DNA of 64,000 nucleotides from Tetrahymena elliotti 4EA (Eukaryota; Ciliophora; Oligohymenophorea; Hymenostomatida; Tetrahymenidae). Both the position numbers and the translations under genes were made by a program. The notes under the pieces were generated by a model that was not told where the DNA came from, searched no databases, and saw only the letters and a list, made by a program, of their open reading frames with translations. Positions 60,555-64,000 of this stretch are shown piece by piece. The DNA is taken from positions 216,717 through 280,716 of the forward strand of contig JH720332.1 in NCBI GenBank assembly GCA_000231825.2. The letters are read 5' to 3'. The number at the start of each line of letters is the position of its first letter. Within the stretch, counting starts at the first letter, position 1.

Positions 60555-61779
60555 AACAACAACCAACATATAAATAACTTACTGATAATTAGATTAAATA
60601 TTTATCAAAATTAAAAAAATTAAGCAGTAATTGCATTAAATCTCAATTATTATTAAAATTATTCGATTCTGTAATAAAATTTTGTTTATAGTTTGAAATA
60701 CCTTCAATTTCAATAACCCCAACATTTTTCTATATTAAAAATCTATTTGTATTTGTTAAAACCAATATTTTTTAAAGGTGTAAAAACATTTTCTTTCTTT
60801 GTTCTTTAAATTTTTGTTTACTTTGTTAATTTATTATACCTTAGCTAATCGATTGATTAAAGAATAAAAAGAGTAATCACAAATAGATTAATAGAGTATA
60901 TTTTAATTATTACTATAATAGCAAGAGCTTTTAACTTGATATTTTGTAATATGAAATTAAATTTGTTCTTTTTATTTCTATTATGATTGATTATTGTTGA
61001 AATTTATATTTTATACTTTTTCAATAGCTTTTATTCCTTTTTAGATAATTTGGTTACTTCCAAAAATATTTGATAAAGTTAAAATTATCTTTGAATCTAA
61101 AACCAAAATAAAATTTATCTAAATCTTTTGAGATTTAGATTCCTTTACAGGTTTTATTTAAAGTAGTTCATTTTAAATTAGAAAATAATAAATTTATTGT
61201 AATTACTCCTCAATTCAGAGAAACCATTCTTTGTTTTAAAGTATTTAGTTTGTTAACAATTTATTTTATGATTTTAAAGAAAGTATTTGTTCTTATTTTT
61301 CTCTTAAATACGCTTTTCCATATTTGAGAAGAATCTTTTGTAAAAGTTAAGCTAACTAAATTTGAATATTTCTGAATTCTAAATTGAACTTATTTAGATT
61401 TGAGAAATTAAAAGAAATAAATTGAGTTCTTTAATATTAACAAAAAATTAACTAATAGATTGATTACAGATGATAAGGAGTAATTACAAATGGAAAGAAG
61501 AAATTACTAATAGAATATATTTTAATGATTATGTATTATACTAGTAATTTAAGTTTTAACTTGTTACTTGGTAATATGAAATTAAATTTACTTACATTAA
61601 TTCCTTGATTGATTTAATTATTGTTGAGATTTATTTTTTGTGCCTTATGATTCTTTTACAATTTGCTTATAAATCACTAAATTTTCAGAAGTTATTATAT
61701 AAATAATTAATATCTAAAAGAATATTTTTGATTAATAAATATTATACAGGTAAATAACAACTATTAAACAATCAAATAA
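60555..61779. other. Intergenic with a dispersed direct repeat
   Basis: Spacer between co-directional genes. It holds the direct repeat pair at 60843-61045 and 61443-61665 and no gene. Confidence 0.5.
60843..61665. repeat. Imperfect direct repeat of about 200 bp, 600 bp apart
   Basis: Both copies (about 60843-61045 and 61443-61665) share in order gattgatta, gagtaatcacaaat or gagtaattacaaat, agaatata-ttttaat, cttttaacttg, tggtaatatgaaattaaattt or tgtaatatgaaattaaattt, and attgttga-atttat. Substitutions and small indels separate them. Confidence 0.6.
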
Positions 61780-63628
61780 ATGGCTAGGGATAAACATTCA
61801 ACTAACTTTTTTACTGGCAGATTCATCTCAGATGCTGGTATTGAATAGTTAGATAAATATTAGTATGTAGGAGGTGCCTACTCATGGTTAGATAACAAAA
61901 TGAACTGTTACTGGTTGTGGTGCTCAGAATAGCTTCCTATGGTAATTAAAAGCATTTCAACAATACTAAATATTTAAGAATAAAACTATCAATAGCATTC
62001 AATCTGTACAATCAAACCTTTTAAGCATATAAAAATAATCTTGAAATTCAATTAAATAAGAATGAAAATTTTTTATCTAGAATTTAAAAGCAAACTCGAC
62101 ATATTTTTGAATAGATTTTATTAAGTATTAATTATCTAACTAGCTTTATTTTAATTATAAAAAGTGGCTTGCACCTAACTTGGTTACCTTCATTGGATTT
62201 TTGTTCATCATTTCTTAATACTCAATCATGCTTTATTATGATTTCACTATGACTGTAGAATTACCTAGATGGGTCTTTTTGTATTCAGCAATTTCTATTT
62301 TCATTTATCAAACCCTTGATGCCGTGGATGGAAAATAGGCTAGAAGAACTAAATCTTCCTCTCCTCTTGGATAACTTTTTGATCATGGATGTGATTCCTT
62401 CTCTTTAACCTTTTTCTTCTTATCTGCAGCCCAGGCAGTAAAATTAGATCCCTACTATGTAATAAATTTTAACAATAAATCTAAAAAATATGCATTTTTA
62501 ATAGTTCTATAAAACCCCGCTTTCCTCCTTTCTAAAGAAATAAATAGAATTGTTATATTACTTTAGAATTTTTAAGCAAAATAAAAAATATCTTTTCGTC
62601 AGAAATAAATCAAAAATTATAATCAATGAATAAGTGAATGAACAAAAGAAATAAAGAAAGAATAATCCAATTTATTTTTGAAACATAAAATCCAATTTTC
62701 AAAGAAATCTGGCAAAGAAAAGAAAAATTTAGTTTAATTCATTGAATTTTTTTTAACTTATTTTTAAATGAATTCAATTAGGTTTTCTTTGTTTTAGTTT
62801 GTTTGCAAATGACTTTATTCACTGCTAACTGGACTGAATATCATACCCATGTTTTGAACACTTAAGTTGGTAACTTTGGTGTCACTGAATCCTAATTAAT
62901 TGTTGTTTCTGTTCATTTAATTACTTTCTTCTTTGGATAAGATGCTTGGTTCTTTAAGCTTGGTGCTCTTTTACCTTTAGAATTTGTTGATTTATTAAAA
63001 TTAAATGGTTTTGCTAATGCTCTTGAAAAACCCATTTACGTATTTGTCGTTTATTTTGTTGTATTTTGTTTCCTTGCTGCCACTGTTACTTGCATCATAA
63101 GTGTCTTGTTTGGAACTCATAAAGACAGAAACGGAAACGTAGTAAGAATTTATATAGAAAATATTAATTGAATTGTATTATTAAAAATTATTTATAAAAA
63201 ATAAGATCCAAAAGAACAAGGGCAAGGCTATCCTCCAATGGATTCCTCTTTTGATGATTATTATTGTTGAATTAGGTTTCTTTGAATAAATAGAATTATA
63301 TAAAAACTATGCTGCTATCATCCTTTTATCATTCGGGTTACTTGTCTCTTTAGTTACCTGCAAGTTGATCATCTGTTCCTTAACTAAGATGGACTTCCCT
63401 ACATTCCATGTTGAAATTCTTCCCTACTACATTTTATTATTAATTTTCAACAAATATCCTGAAGTAATGAATTTGCAAAACAAGTTCTATGGAGTAACTG
63501 TTGTTACAATCCTTACAATTCTATTTTCTTTCCATTACACCAGCTCTGTAATTTCCTAAATCACTTGTCATTTAGGAATCTTCTGCTTCTCTTTAAAAAA
63601 AAGAGAAAAATAAATCAAAAAAGATTGA
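61780..63628 (+). CDS. CDP-alcohol phosphotransferase (choline/ethanolamine), 412 aa, 4 exons
   Basis: Exons 61780-61941, 62165-62458, 62782-63141 and 63206-63628 join in phase to 413 codons. The CDP-alcohol phosphatidyltransferase signature DG-x2-AR-x8-G-x3-D-x3-D is perfect: LDAVDGKQARRTKSSSPLG followed by QLFDHGCDS (about 62320-62400). WLAPNLVTFIGF precedes it as in CEPT1/EPT1. Several membrane helices follow. The length is near the usual 390-420 residues. The enzyme joins a CDP-activated head group to diacylglycerol in the last step of phosphatidylcholine or phosphatidylethanolamine synthesis, in the endoplasmic reticulum or Golgi. Choline against ethanolamine specificity cannot be read from sequence. 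The third exon start uses the ttcaattag acceptor, giving VFFVLVCLQMTLF; the 323-bp intron before it is the longest well-fixed one here. Confidence 0.94.
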
Positions 63629-64000
63629 GTCTTTGAAACTTACTTATTATGAAATAAATACCTACTATGTTTTTATGATTTGTATTTATCTTTTGAATTC
63701 AATAATTAGCATAGATAAATTAACCTTCTTATGCTAAAAATTTATTTAATTCATTTATTATATCCTCCAAAATCTAGCAATACTTTTTTATTATTATATA
63801 ATATTTATATATTTTTAAATCTAAATTTTATTTAAATACCTTAATACTTTATTTATATACAAAATACCTTTAACTAAAAACCCATCATTTTTCATATCTA
63901 AGGGTAAATAAAAAATTAAACATTTTACATTCAAATTATTTTGTAAATAAATCTAATACCCTACTTATTTCTATTTATTTATATTTTTTTAATGAGCAAA
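63629..64000. other. Intergenic to window end
   Basis: AT-rich DNA downstream of the phosphotransferase. No feature and no telomeric repeat was seen. Confidence 0.5.

Overview
The window looks like ciliate nuclear DNA, most like a Tetrahymena-type macronuclear genome. It is extremely AT-rich. Every recognisable gene reads through TAA and TAG and ends only at TGA. TAA or TAG falls where conserved families have glutamine, for example TAG in the DG-x-Q-ARR core of the phosphotransferase at 62330 and TAA in the VETEQ motif of the SAC phosphatase at 55860. Genes are split by AT-rich GT...AG introns, mostly 50 to 160 bp, and most exon junctions can be placed because the reading phases agree. Standard-code ORFs are therefore meaningless here, and all calls come from re-reading the DNA with TAA/TAG as Gln.

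Layout. 1-354 is the tail of a RING-type gene. 1966-4576 is a Q-rich hypothetical gene. 5096-9138 (minus) is a six-kelch plus BTB protein. 10992-17856 is a very large Q/N-rich protein ending in a TPR-like helical domain. 18482-20188 (minus) is a single-exon Q/N-rich hypothetical gene. 20189-24187 is a gene-poor stretch with a decayed TPR relic. 24188-34347 holds three plus-strand genes: a protein ending in a plant-IRE-like zinc finger, a large serine-rich protein, and an intact IRE/MAST-like AGC kinase. 36166-40627 (minus) holds two neighbouring leucine-rich-repeat genes built from one-repeat exons. 42664-50209 is a tandem triplet of paralogues with an auxilin-like C-terminal J-domain in which the HPD proline is replaced. 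50802-52986 (minus) is a RAP-domain protein with a probable mitochondrial presequence. 54637-59150 is a FIG4-like SAC phosphoinositide phosphatase with a long extension. 59805-60554 is a small multi-pass membrane protein. 61780-63628 is a CDP-alcohol (choline/ethanolamine) phosphotransferase.

Genes are not organised in operons. Links between neighbours are through duplication (the LRR pair and the J-like triplet) or possible shared ancestry (finger gene and kinase). The SAC phosphatase, the membrane protein and the phosphotransferase at the right end all plausibly act on endomembranes, but co-location is not evidence of joint function. I saw no tRNA, rRNA, CRISPR array, telomeric repeat or transposase gene. 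The most unusual items are the triplicated J-like genes with HAD/HGD in place of HPD (one copy carrying a one-base frameshift and sharing a near-identical block with its neighbour), the separation of an IRE-type finger from an IRE-type kinase, and a candidate 20-nt intron in the second LRR gene.
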